64,000 nt of DNA, from positions 21,590,427-21,654,426 of the forward strand of contig OU342818.1 in NCBI GenBank assembly GCA_910591455.2, read 5' to 3'. This document shows, piece by piece, positions 1 to 10,640 of the stretch (position 1 is the first letter of the stretch; every line of letters starts with the position of its first letter). This DNA is from Pholis gunnellus. Lineage: Eukaryota; Chordata; Actinopteri; Perciformes; Pholidae. Below the pieces are notes generated by a model. The model ran no database searches, was not told the DNA's origin, and saw only the letters and a program-made list of their open reading frames with translations. A program made the position numbers and the translations under genes.

Positions 1-293
1 TTCCCACCGGTCACAACTGCTATAAAAGAGTCCAAGCGTAAAAAGCACCAGATGAACATCAGACAGACGCCCGAGGAAGGTGGCTCAAATGCATCCGGTG
101 TGCAGAACGGAGAGATTAAAACAGAATACATGCAAAGAAAGGTTTTGTTGTGTCAAGGGCAGACTCAGACTTTGAATTGATGTTGGCTGGGAACACTTAA
201 AAGGCAACTCCCACTGCTGTTGCATTTGTTGCAAATTGCCCTGGATCAAAAGAGCCATTTTTGAACAATACATATTTGAGCCTCAAAATGAAG

Positions 294-665
294 GCATAGA
301 CTGTATATAAGAAATGGACGCAGTTGTCGTGACTTCACCCACTGGTTTGTGGACTACGTAACAATACTACCCTGGTAGCTGCAGCAACCTGTCAATCACC
401 GTGTAGCCCCGCCCTAAAGCACCCCCTGCTTTATGGTCTGTTTGACTCTAAATGGACCATCATTTACTAAATGAACATCATGCTGTATTGAAGAACACTT
501 GAAACTAGAGACTGAGACCATAAACTCATGTTTACAATGTTTACTGAGGTAATAAATCAAGAGAGAAGTAGAGTCATTTTCTCATAGACTTCTATACAAC
601 CAGAGGAGTCGCCCCCTGATGGTCAGTAGAGAGAATGCAGGTTTTAGGTACCTTCACTTTTCAGA
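294..665 (+). repeat. Teleost dispersed repeat, copy A
   Basis: This block recurs at about 19700-20930 (copy B). From 434 to 650 the two copies are almost identical, including the stretch around the stop-rich segment at 470-600. Its first part (from about 294) resembles a sequence common in percomorph genomes that starts with a short 'tagactgtatataag' motif. I see no coding capacity, terminal inverted repeat or clear target-site duplication. Which transposon class it belongs to is unknown to me. It carries a CTCF-like 12-mer at 611-622 that is also present in copy B. Confidence 0.8.
611..622 (-). promoter_or_regulatory. CTCF-like core motif inside dispersed repeat A
   Basis: Read on the minus strand, this 12-mer fits the CTCF core CCASYAGRKGGC at 11 of 12 positions. 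The same 12-mer is kept in copy B at 20819-20830. Binding is not shown by sequence alone. Confidence 0.3.
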
Positions 666-1080
666 ACCCGAGGTTGCCTCCTGAATGAAGGTTACACAGC
701 CTATTTAGTATGAATGACCCAATCAGCATTACTAATAGGTTAAAATGTAAATGTTTCGGTCAGACTGCAGTGAGGACACAAGTGCAGATGAGAAGCACCA
801 CACTGAAGATACAGGTCTCAGGATATTTGGCTGGTAGCTCCAGAGCAAGATGGACAATTCCGTCACTGCAGCTGGATCAGCACCTCGGAGCTGATACCAT
901 GTTTTGTTGCATTTATGAAAATATACAACTACAGTAAAAACAGTTGACACTTATTTTTGTAGTGTGCCATGCTGTTACAAACAACACTCAAAACTCAAAC
1001 TTTTTCATGGAACGACCCCTTTTTGAAGTGCTTTTGCTGTGTTCTGCTCTCGGCAAGGCCTGGGTGGAAAGTCCGCTACG
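666..1080. other. No gene recognised
   Basis: Mixed-composition DNA with short open frames only. None has a recognisable domain, and I see no repeat structure here beyond the end of copy A. Confidence 0.6.
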
Positions 1081-1560
1081 CGAGTACAGTAATGCTTGAA
1101 TATTATTTAAATTAGCTTTCACAATAATTGCAGATGTTTTTCTTCACACAGAAAAACATAACGGCTGTCATGTTTTAATTACTTGTAGTCACAGTTGTAC
1201 TGTAATGACAATTATCGCTTGTGTTAAATGAGAAACCGTGAAAGAAAGAAGAAAAGAAGCCATTTAGCTGCACATCATTGCATTGTCACCTGGGTATTTA
1301 TAGCAGATCGGCTAAGTCAATTGAATAAGGTAGTTTCTTTCTTTATTAGTACAATTAATCCCATAATTAAGTCATTCCTGGAATCGATTTCTCACAGCCG
1401 TTGTCTTTGATGCTTTGAGATTTGTGCCTCGTCAAAATACTCCCGACAGAACAGCAGTGAATTAATGAGGAATCAAGGCCGATGGCTGCACGGCTGAATC
1501 TTTTAATCACTGGAACCGGGAGAATAACCTATCAATAACATCATGCAACAAAGCCACTGC
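1080..1560. promoter_or_regulatory. Candidate conserved noncoding element
   Basis: Unique-looking AT-rich DNA without transposon hallmarks. It is dense in ATTA/TAAT cores (for example around 1176, 1352-1366 and 1461) and has E-box-like and TGTCA motifs, a texture often seen in vertebrate developmental enhancers. This is motif texture only. Alignment to other fish would decide. Confidence 0.25.
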
Positions 1561-1599
1561 TGTGTGATCTTCACAGGCACGCGTTGGCTTCGTTCCCCC

Positions 1600-2198
1600 C
1601 CCCGGGCAGGTTGCTGCCTTCCAAACTAAATAACACTGCTTCAAAAGAGACAGGATGCACAATACATATTTACATCATCCTGGTGAACATTATGTTAAAG
1701 GCGATGACATTTTATGAAGCATCATTACAGCATGGGAAGCATTACCAGGAGTCGCTGCTTTATAAAGAAAAGTAGATTGTTAAACTGGTGTAAGTGAATA
1801 TCACAGTGTTAGAGAGCAAACCATTTCCATTCCATTTGGAATGAGCCCCAGCTGCACATGAGGAGGAAAAGCAACACAGACAGCAGTGACAATTAAACCT
1901 GGTTCATCCTGTTCTGCCCTCAGAGTCCTGCTTGTTCCGCTGAAGTGCGATGTTCTTTCTTTCCGGTTAAAAAAACCCTTTAAACTCTGTTGTTCAGATA
2001 TTAGTGGAAAGACTTCCACAAAGCTAATTTGAATGATTCTCATCCGATCTCCTCAATCGTGCGACCGTGCACACGGAAGCAGCCCACTGATTCTGTAGTG
2101 CCATTAAAATCAAACAAATCTGTGACCTCATTATTAATCTAGGATCAATAGTGTCAGATGCCTTTTTAAAATATAGTATCACCCCTAGAGGGTATTCC
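1600..2198. other. No gene recognised
   Basis: A C9 run occurs near 1597. The rest is unique-looking DNA with short open frames that show no known domain. Confidence 0.55.
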
Positions 2199-2471
2199 TT
2201 ATTTTTCTATGTTGTGGATATTTTTTTCATCACCACCATTGTGATTGATTTGATTATTTTTCAAATTGGATACCACGTCAATTAGTTCTTTACCTTCAAT
2301 TCTCATTTGAAAGATGGTATTGGAATTAATATCAATAATTTCATCATCTATATGCTCCTTCCTTATTGGGTCCACAATATCATTTGTTAAACTATAGCCA
2401 ACACTCACAAAGTAATCATTAATTAAATGCAATGGCAATCTCTTTTGTTGTGGTTCTGGCTGGTTGGTCAT
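2199..2471 (-). pseudogene. Possible LINE ORF2 scrap (linker before RT)
   Basis: A 90-codon open frame reads with LINDYFVSVGYSL near residues 17-29, and SNTIFQMRIEGKELIDVVS then LKNN near residues 49-72. This order (a 'FNxYFxSVGxxL' segment, then a 'F..I...E....I..LKN' segment) resembles the linker between endonuclease and reverse transcriptase in CR1/L2/jockey-type LINE proteins. The RT fingers that should follow are not readable downstream, so only a short broken fragment remains. The resemblance is from memory of the family and is weak. A chance open frame is the main alternative. Confidence 0.35.
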
Positions 2472-2749
2472 TTTAAATAAAGCAGTTTTCCTGTATCCTT
2501 TTAAATTACGCTGTTAAACACTTTACATGTACCTTGTGTGTTATATCTCTTTCACCATCTTCCTACTGGCAAATGTTATTATGACACAAAAGATCATTTG
2601 CAAATCTAAATGAACCTTTTCTTTGACGTAGTGACAGACTAAGTTATCAATCAGGTTACTCAGTACATTTTGAAATATTCCATATGACAATATACCTCAT
2701 TTTTTGGGTATAAGGATGTTGACCTGTCAATGCACATAGTCATGTACAA

Positions 2750-2825
2750 TACTTAGCGCCACCGCCTTAGGGAGTTTTACTATTTTGCTGGAGAGGGTTC
2801 GAATCCAGGTTGATGCGATCTTTCC
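2750..2825 (+). repeat. tRNA-like repeat fragment with perfect B box
   Basis: The segment contains GGTTCGAATCC (about 2798-2808), a perfect Pol III B box, preceded by 'TTAGCGCCACCGCC'. That order is found in a common fish tRNA-headed repeat. A full tRNA cloverleaf cannot be folded, so this is more likely a repeat remnant than a tRNA gene. Confidence 0.35.
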
Positions 2826-3120
2826 ATAAATATATTTTCTTCAATGTATTTCTTCATACGTGGCTGTGATGTAGTGCTCACTTATACAATCGTAATCCCC
2901 GCAATATATATGAGATGTGGTTTATAGATCTCCAGCAATATGTTTGTGAATGTGTGACGAATCAGGCGACAGAGGCAGAAAACAGCTGCTGCTTTTAAGC
3001 GAACACAACACACGCACGGAAGGAAACCAGTAGGTTCAAAAACCAGTAGGGACGTAACACCGGCAGCATGACAGGAAGTGGAACAGTGAGTGCGCTCTGA
3101 TCGCACGCTATTTTAATGAA

Positions 3121-3196
3121 GTATCGATACTAAAAATATGCAAAATCGTATCGTTTTTAACGTACGGGTACCGCCGTACCTTTTTAGTATCGATAC
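3121..3196. repeat. Inverted repeat around GTATCGATAC, MITE-like remnant
   Basis: Perfect 16-bp arms (3121-3136 and 3181-3196) face each other across 44 bases. Each arm contains the palindrome GTATCGATAC, and the spacer contains a GGTACC palindrome. The shape suggests a very small fold-back or hAT-like remnant, but I see no target duplication. Confidence 0.6.
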
Positions 3197-3199
3197 ACC

Positions 3200-4600
3200 G
3201 TGCAACATTACTTTGTACTTTTAGAATATAAAGGTGTTCCTCTGAACAACGAGCTGCTGCAGCAGGGCAGCTGCCCATGGAAAGCCGACACACACTTTGT
3301 GAATTAAGGATTTATTTAAACCAAACCAGAGTTGCTGATTGTTGGCAGCGTGGAAAGACTAACAAAGAAGTGTTTCACTTTGTGTCCGTCCAGTTTGAAT
3401 CCAGTGTTTTATGATGATTTAACAAGGCAAGTCTTGTTTGTATGGAAATGAATAATGATGACGTTCAAAGACAAAACAATGGCAAGCTTGTGAATTAAAA
3501 AAGGATTGATATAAACCTAATTTCAACAATATTCACAATCCTCAGATTTATTTAAATTGTTATGACTTGTGGTAAGTTGTTTAGTTGAAATGAAAAAACC
3601 AAGCACATCAAACCCTCCGTGATGAAACTCAGTATTGATAACAAGCTTTTTCTCAGGATGTGAAATGCTGATGCTACAGTAAAGGGGTCGAGCCGAGGAA
3701 AACAGGGGAACTTGGGAGCTATTCTTTGATGAAAGAAATATAAACAAGGTCATCGAATCTTTCCCGAAAAAACCTTCACAGCAACATTTTGTTTGTTTCC
3801 ACAAAGTTTCAAGGATCCTCAATATCCCTTTCAGAGTTAATTTACCACCAATGTTACTACTTTGTACTATGTGAATTGTTCAGTTTTGTTCCATTCTTTT
3901 TTAATAGCTGCGTTTGCAAAGATAAATCACTTTGACTGTTTTCTCCTCTAGGCTCTTTCAAGCTCTAAAAATGCTCTTCTTCTCAGGGGTAATAATCTCT
4001 GGAGCACCACCGACAGCATAAGACTAGAACAACTAATTAACAGTAAAATTGCTTAAAAGTCCCACTTTCTCAGTGAAACACAGTAAGAGATGGCCTAGAG
4101 CTAAAATAAGACTACTACTGGGGCTAGTTGCATAAAACTACATATTTCTAAATCCATGCATACACAGGTTCTCAATCATTGTGAAACAAGTCTGATTTCA
4201 GTCCCACAGTGAGCCATGCATGAAGGATACATTGAAAATCACACAAACAAATCAAATGAAATAATCCCTCTAATGTAAGTACAATTTAAAACAAAATTGA
4301 GCTGTTTACATTTTTCTGTACAAGTGTAGTAGTGTGTATGTTGTTGAGCTAAATTCTGTACAGGGCAATGTAAAAGTGGATTAAGTAGAGACGTTTATTT
4401 AGCAGGGGAAGCTAACGCGCCTCATAGAAACATATGAAGCGACCACAACCTCTTAACAGCGCAGTGTGTTGGGGCAGATGAGTCAAACACAGGACTTTCA
4501 CCCAGGAGATCGGAGTTTGTGTCCTCTGTGAAACCAAACCTAAATCTAACCAAGTAATTTATCTTAATCTTGACGTTTTCTTGTTGGCTAAACCTAATGT
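3200..4600. other. No gene recognised
   Basis: AT-rich DNA with several short open frames and no recognisable protein domain or clear repeat boundary. Near 4520-4600 there are 'CTAAAYCTAACCAA'-type words belonging to a widespread fish repeat that also appears near 5300, 60020 and 62540-62630. Confidence 0.55.
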
Positions 4601-4639
4601 CATATTGTTTCTGTGGTCTTTTTATACAATACATGCCAC

Positions 4640-4860
4640 AACCTGTGGCTAAGTGGCGAGCAGGGCCGTCCTTCAATCAGAGGATCGGCAGTTCGATCCC
4701 CGGCTCTGGCTTTGCTAGTTGCATGTCGATGTGTCCTTGAGTGGGACACTTAACCCCCAAAATTGCTCCCGTAGCTGTGCCTACGGTGTAGAAATGTGAT
4801 AGAATGTGAATTGTAAGTCACTTTGGATAAAAGCGTCTGCTAAATGATTGTAATGAATGA
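4640..4860 (+). mobile_element. tRNA-derived SINE with L2-type 3' tail
   Basis: The head has a Pol III A box (TGGCTAAGTGG, 4646-4656) and B box (GTTCGATCC, 4691-4699), spaced as in tRNA-derived SINEs. The body is followed by a tail at about 4812-4860 that reads TAAGTCACTTTGGATAAAAG and then a 'GTCTGCTAAATG' block. That tail matches the 3' end of the L2 LINE at 38270-38320 in this same window with only a few substitutions. Known biology: SINEs borrow the 3' tail of the LINE that copies them. The exact left end and any target duplication are not clear. Confidence 0.85.
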
Positions 4861-5113
4861 ACCTGGTAATGTTCAGAGATCATGGTCATTTCACATATTT
4901 CTGAGATCACGTTTATGTTAAAACTGTTAATGCTAAATTTCTTATTTTATCTTTGTTTCTTTTATTTGGTTTTATGGACCTACATATTTGTCCTGGGAAT
5001 GTATTGTTTTTTTTACATGAAGTTGTTTTATTTTGCTAACTCTTTGTGCCACCGCTAGCTTTAATTCCTCTTTTTTGTTCTGGACGCTGGCTTCCCTGGC
5101 CGCCGGAATAGGT

Positions 5114-5131
5114 GGGGGGGGGGGGGGGGGG
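5114..5131. repeat. Homopolymer (G)18
   Basis: An uninterrupted run of 18 G. Length is likely polymorphic and error-prone in sequencing. Confidence 0.95.
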
Positions 5132-5229
5132 ACATGAGACACACCGAGAAATTGACTTAGCGAGAAAGTCCACTGCAGGAGGAGGTCCTGGTGGATGGTT
5201 GGATCAAACTGTGAGCTGAAGCCAATGTT

Positions 5230-5460
5230 GACTTTTTTTTGTTACCTTACTTTTGTTATAGGTCACTGCATACTGAGCATAACAGACTACATTTGTTGCC
5301 TAAACCTAACTAAGCAAACCTAAAATCCAAATAAACACACTATGCATTTAACAAGCATACAATGTACATTTCCTGTGAACATGGAAGTTTATTTTGAAAA
5401 ACATTATGCATGGAATGAGCAGAAGCTGACACTAGAAGGGATTGAATCATAGTTTGAAAC
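5230..5460 (-). repeat. Dispersed repeat, inverted relative to 8815-9065
   Basis: Read on the minus strand it contains CAAAATAAACTTCCATGTTC and then 'GGAAATGTACATTG'. Similar words (AAAATAAACTTCC, GAAACATACAG, CTTCTG) occur on the plus strand at 8830-8910. It also carries 'GTTAGGTTTAGGCAACAAA', a motif common in fish repeats. It has no coding capacity. Confidence 0.5.
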
Positions 5461-5659
5461 TTGGGGTCAGCGACCAAGAGGGGGGGATGCGTTGGCAGAG
5501 GGGTACCACAGAAAGAAAACATCACATGGGGAGTATCGCTCCAATTCATTTCCTTTTAATGAATGTGTCACTATGCAAGCAATACAACAGGTCTTTTCTC
5601 ACTATCACATTTGTGAGTATACAAATGTCGTGGCTGTGATTCAAATAAACAAATACATT

Positions 5660-7327
5660 TTAATAAAACACTTGGTAAACCAACTTGACCCCCCTTTGTC
5701 ATATCGAGGATGTATTACCTGAGTCATGATGTGTACTTAAAAGCTTTGGCTGTTCTCCACGATCTAAACCCGCCTTTGTATTTGACCGCCGATCCTGAGT
5801 GCTTCATGAGTAATGTTAACAGCGGGAATGAATGCAACGTAATTATAGTTTATCACAGAGGGGCTGTTGCTCTTCGCTGAACTGAGGAGGACCGTGACAG
5901 CAACCCAAGAAAATAATTGCACAAGTCCAACAGGAATTTCTCTGCCAACCGCTGTTAATGCTCCGGCTCACTTTGTTCCATTCCGTGTCCCAGAAGCCTT
6001 CACTTTCACTCAAGGTTGTGAGTGTTTGTATCCACAGCAAACTACGGATTGCTCGTTATACAAACATATGCTGCATCATTGTTTTGAGAGGCCTTCCTTC
6101 CAAGAGCAGAAACAACTCATTCTGGTGTGTGGCTGCTCTTGGTGTGACCTTAGAAAACAAGGAGATATGCCATGCGTGCACACACACTTGTTTGTGTTTT
6201 TATTTTTTTAAATGAGGTCAGCGGGTTTGATAGAGGTGTCCAGTGTCATTTTTACTTTGATTGTAGGTTTCTCAGACCGGGATCAAGGGTTTACTGGCTT
6301 CTATTCGATCAGTCACCTCAGAGCACCGAAAACAAAATCCTGTGTGTGTCTCTGTTGGATAGCCCGGCCTGTTGTGTACACTCGTCAGTCGATGCCTGTC
6401 TTTCATTTAACTCTTTTAATTCTGAAGGGTTTATTTTCTCATTCAATAATCGATGAAATGATAACACCATCACCCAAAAACACCTCCCGATGCAGTGAGT
6501 ATTCACCAAGGGAATCGGCCTACTGTGGCTGTCAGTCTCCTGCAGGTTTTCAGTTGATCTAGCTTTATGATAACGGTGTAAATTGGACAGTCCGTCCATC
6601 CGTTTTCTGCCTCTTCTATGGGTTGGAGCTGTGCAGGTTAGCAAGGTAGCAAGAAAGAAGTCTTTCTCAACACTTGAATCCAAGGTTCACAGCACTGATG
6701 TGATGTCTGCCTCATTATGAAATAGAATGGTTCAGTCTTGTAATTGCCTCATTGTTTACATTCTGCACGACAAAAAAAACAAACACTCCCATGTACACAA
6801 GGCCTCATCAGGCAGATTGATTTGGAGCACTTGTATGTATCGTTTATGGCATATTTGGGGAACATAAACTCTACTCTTCCAATCTTTGCATACACAAATC
6901 TGACAACATCCAAAAACATACAGGTTTACTGAAGTTTGAATCAAGAAATGAGGCCGTTACCCAAACTGACAATCTGCATTCAAATATACTGTATAAGTGG
7001 TCCGACATTGTGCCGTACGATCAGAACTCATTAACATGACTGCAAATTAAATAAAGGCTGCAGTGGGAGAAATGAGATGGTCAATTTATATGCAAATCTC
7101 AACCTTTTACAGACAAGAGGCAAAAATAAAGCCCCTTTTTCTCACAAATATTTTCTGCATCGCATGTGATGATGTGCACGGCATCATTTGCTTGCCTGTT
7201 TGGATTTTGTGTGTTCTCATTAGGCCATCTCGAAAGCATCAACCTTTCCCATTTTCAACTTTGTGCTGATGTGAAAATCACTAAATAACCTTTCAACAAT
7301 ATTTATGAGTTAAGCAAAACATGCATA

Positions 7328-7330
<3 letters not shown>
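5660..7330. other. No gene recognised
   Basis: Several open frames of 60-120 codons overlap between about 5840 and 6680 on both strands. None shows a domain, and they overlap each other in shifted frames, as expected by chance. No transposon boundary is evident. Confidence 0.5.

Positions 7331-7363
<33 letters not shown>
7331..7363. repeat. Microsatellite (TC)n
   Basis: About 16 uninterrupted TC units. Confidence 0.95.
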
Positions 7364-7365
<2 letters not shown>

Positions 7366-7771
7366 GTGGATGGTTGTATGGTAGTACAGAGTGACATAAT
7401 AGTACAGTGCAACAAAACCAAAGCTGCATGTGCTAAGGGGTATGAAATGTGGGGTCAGTTTCACTGGATGCTAACAGCTAACTAGCTCTCCTCCTACCGG
7501 CTTGAGAAAACGTGCTCCGTTGTAGTCAGTGCTTAGTTCAGTTTGTCATGTGCTAATCGATAGTTATACATACATACATACAATTGTCTCATCTTGGCAT
7601 GCAAATCAAGAGAGAAACAAGCAGGAATAAGAGTCCAAACTGAAGCAGTTGTGGATCACTACCTACGGGCGGTTAAGAAAAGTGAGGAGTCAGCAGTCCA
7701 TGTAAAAAATCAGTCAGTAAAATATGTTTTCCAAAAAGTGTGAATCCCGGTAACCATGAGAGGCTCTTGTG

Positions 7772-8170
7772 AATATTTTTTTTAATTTTATTTAACCTTT
7801 ATTTAACCAGGAGAGTCCCATTGAGATTAAAAAATCTCTTTTTCAAGGGAGACCTGGCCAAGACAGGCAGCAGCATCAGAGACACGTAGTTACAGACAGA
7901 CAACACAAAACAAGACAAGTTAAAAGAAAGTCAAAGTTAAGAGAATAACGTAACCGAGTCAATTTAAAAAACATTTACATTTTTTGGGAACCTGCCTCTA
8001 TTGCTTTCAATTTTGATTTAAAAGCAGTAAATGGTATCAGTTCTTTAAGTTTTAAGTCCTTTTGTAACATATTCCACGTTGAAGGTGCGGAGTACACAAA
8101 AGCCCGTTTTCCCAATTCCGTTCTGGCTTTTGGGACAGTGAGCATGAGGAAGTCCTGGGAACGCAAAGAG
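7772..8170 (-). mobile_element. 5'-truncated LINE: ORF2 C-terminus plus 3' UTR
   Basis: On the minus strand, 8166-7975 reads as a 63-residue C-terminal tail including LMLTVPKARTELGKRAF (residues 7-23) and STWNMLQKDLKL. This is the usual 'VP..RT..GK.AF...AP..WN.L...L' ending of CR1/L2-group LINE proteins. It is followed by a 3' UTR with CTTGAAAAAGAGATTTTTTA and a terminal 'CTGGTTAAATAAAGGTTAAATAAA', the 3' end of a very abundant fish LINE. RT and endonuclease are absent, so this is a dead 5'-truncated copy, the usual outcome of target-primed reverse transcription. The clade is inferred. Confidence 0.8.
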
Positions 8171-8392
8171 TATATAATTATAAATGCGCACCAAAACCAT
8201 TAGGCTGCTGGGTCCCAGTAGTCTGCGAGATTATACGTGGACAGACAGACACTCACACAAGCACACACAAAACCGAACACATAATCTCCTCAGGCTGCGC
8301 CCGGCGGAAAAGAAAATGTCCAAATCTTATCATCGCCATTATGTTGCTAGGCAACAGCTTTGGTCCAAGTTTACTTAATGTCAGCTACTGAA

Positions 8393-8394
<2 letters not shown>

Positions 8395-8434
<40 letters not shown>
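8395..8434. repeat. Microsatellite (AT)20
   Basis: Twenty uninterrupted AT units. Confidence 0.95.
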
Positions 8435-8436
<2 letters not shown>

Positions 8437-8814
8437 CGGAATACAGTGACACCATGATGAGTAGGCAAATTGAAAGGTCAAGCTGACCAGATTCAGATCC
8501 CTGCCTATGAGTCCCTCCACAGCTCCACCAGCTCCTTCTATGTCAAGTAGTGACAATTACTAGAAACAGTTCATGTTCCTAATATCAAAGAAATAGGCCA
8601 ATTCTAGAGTAGATATGAATAAGTAAGTCTTACAAAAATAACAACAGTACAGCTGGTTCAATTGCGTCAACATATTCTCACTCCCAACTCCATCTCAAAT
8701 AAGGCCGCTTGCTCAGTGGCCCTATGCTGCACATTGTGACTGTGGTTTCCCTCTAGCGTCAGATTTGGACGTGTCAGGAATGGCGTGACTGTTCTATTTT
8801 ATTCATTACATGTG

Positions 8815-9065
8815 ATGCATCGTGTCTTTTCATAATAAACTTCTGTGTTCGCAAGAAACATACAGTTTCTGCTCTTCCCATGAATACGATCTCTTCAAAA
8901 TAAACTTCCAACGTGGGCTTACTTGGTTTTTAGGCTTACTCACAACAAAACTACTTTTTAAGCTCAGGAATAGATGGTGGTCTGGTAGTAGTTGTGGGTT
9001 TTTTTACGTTAAATAACTACACTTGTTAGGTAAAGTTATGTTAGAAAACTACAGTGAAATAAATA
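8815..9065 (+). repeat. Dispersed repeat, partner of 5230-5460
   Basis: It shares AAAATAAACTTC-type and GCTTACTTGGTTTTTAGG-type words with the minus strand of 5230-5460. It is diverged and has no coding capacity. Confidence 0.4.
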
Positions 9066-9659
9066 AAACGTTAACTTTGTCTCCTGAGAGAAAGTCCTGT
9101 GTTGGATTGATATGTTGATATGGGTTTCCCTGCTCTCTAGACTACGTCAGTTACTCGGACCGTCTAATAACAACACAGACGGACACCGAGGGGCACTGGC
9201 TGCACTTCTCACTAAGTTGCGGTTGAGACCGGGTTCATCCCATCCATGCTTGTTGCCATTTGTTTGTCACTGTTTTTTGAAATGTTTTTTTTTATGGACG
9301 TATTTGAACATTTCAGGCACACAACTCCAAATACATGTTTAATCCCTACGGATGCTTCCCTGGAGAGTCGCGTTAAGCCCTGGTCCCTGATAATCCTGTT
9401 TCCTTCTCCCACTTTTACACCCTCACCAAACACCTTTCAAGGCGATTTGTATTTTATTATGCTCCTGTTACGCTTAACATGCTTGACGGTCTGTCAACTA
9501 AAAGTGTATTTTCTTTTTACCTATTACATTTACTTTACTTTTTACTTTCTTTTTATTGAGCTTTTTTTTTTTAAGTTTGTTCTTAGGAATCAAAAATTGT
9601 CCTTAGTAGTTCTTTGTTATCCTTTGCCGCCAGGTTTGGATAGCAGGTTTAGCTGATGG

Positions 9660-9800
9660 TGTAGAATATGATGTAATGAATCTCTCCTAACCAGAAAGAG
9701 TAAGGGAGTAAAGCAGATGTTACAGTGATCACTCTGTATGAGAGACTCTGCTTTCCTTCACTCTCCAAAGACGGCAGTCACACCCCCACGAGTTTTGGTG
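9660..9800 (+). repeat. Dispersed repeat pair, member 1
   Basis: It has the same order of words as 11750-11890: AACCAGAAAGAG, then 'GTAAAGYAGATG', 'CACTCTRTATGA', 'CTCCAAARAC'. The copies are diverged and noncoding. Confidence 0.55.
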
Positions 9801-10400
9801 TGTAGGGTATTTACATTTGAAAAGATTGCAGAGGAATGGATCCAGTGTTATGTGACAATAATTTAGAGATATGGAGAAAACTGGATGGGGTGAAACCTCA
9901 AGTGGTCAGAACAAAAAAAAATAAAGTCAAAGATCACACACAGAGCTTTCGTATTCGCAGCAGAAAGGATGGTGTGAAATGCTTATTGTCCATTATGCTT
10001 GTCTCCTCCCCTCCGAGCACAGCTTTTCCTGTGACATGCCCTCAAAGACGAAGCAGGGGACAGAGCCGCTCCTCCCCGAGCAGATATTTTTTGCCGGCGC
10101 GGACTTTGAATTCAGATCCAAAGCATCGCTGCAGGTCTGCACACCCTAATGGATATCCCACGGTGTTTAACAAGCACAGAAAGAAGCATGGAGGCACGGT
10201 CCGCTGGAGCGGAGAACCATTCCTCCTTTAACAGCCACGGAAAGAGAAATCACAGGGACTCATTCAGATGCGTCGGGTGGTGTCCTCCATTGTTCTCGCC
10301 ATCTATACGGACCCCTTCTTCTGCAACTTTAAAAGCACATCCGATACTTCCCCCAAAGAAAATCAATTTTGAAAGTTTTCTATTCCCCACTTTTGCGATC
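9800..10400. other. Open frame without recognisable domain
   Basis: A 131-codon frame on the plus strand (9836-10231) and an overlapping 99-codon frame (10149-10448) look compositionally random. The second runs into the 10-bp minisatellite at 10411, and both lie beside repeat DNA. I do not call a gene here. Confidence 0.5.
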
Positions 10401-10410
10401 GCTACCGGAG

Positions 10411-10441
10411 GACCCCGCTGGACCCCGCTGGACCCCGCTGG
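10411..10441 (+). repeat. Minisatellite, 10-bp unit GACCCCGCTG x3
   Basis: Three perfect copies at the front of the dispersed repeat 10440-10640. The sister repeat copy at 21478 lacks this array. Confidence 0.95.
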
Positions 10442-10640
10442 AGTCTGAGCTGAAGGAGTTTCTGATGAACCTGTATGATTTCATCTGATTTCATCTGATT
10501 TCATCTGATTTCATGCAGAAACCAGCCGGTGGCACCGATGACAAGCATTAAGAATAACTATATAGAAATAGACAATGTTCTCACTGATGGTCTTGTTTAC
10601 TGATGTTGGTCGTATAGAGGCATCAGTATTTATAATTAGT
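10440..10640 (+). repeat. Dispersed repeat, member 1 (partner 21478-21640)
   Basis: It matches 21478-21640 from CTGAGCTGAARGAGTTTC through GATGACAAGCAYTAAGAATA to the 'CATATAGAGGCA' end, with a local expansion of a 10-bp unit at 10476-10514. It is noncoding. Confidence 0.8.
10476..10514 (+). repeat. Minisatellite, 10-bp unit TGATTTCATC x4
   Basis: Four near-perfect units. The homologous position in the sister repeat (about 21508-21520) has a single unit, so the array expanded after the copies separated. Confidence 0.95.

Noticed and set aside
2750..2825. tRNA gene around the perfect B box
   Set aside because: The cloverleaf arms do not pair, and the surrounding words match a dispersed fish repeat.
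5867..6211. 114-codon frame with Cys-rich C-terminus
   Set aside because: Frames overlap on both strands here, with no domain and no conserved pattern.
10411..10514. CRISPR array
   Set aside because: The units are 10 bp, directly adjacent without spacers, in vertebrate DNA. These are minisatellites.
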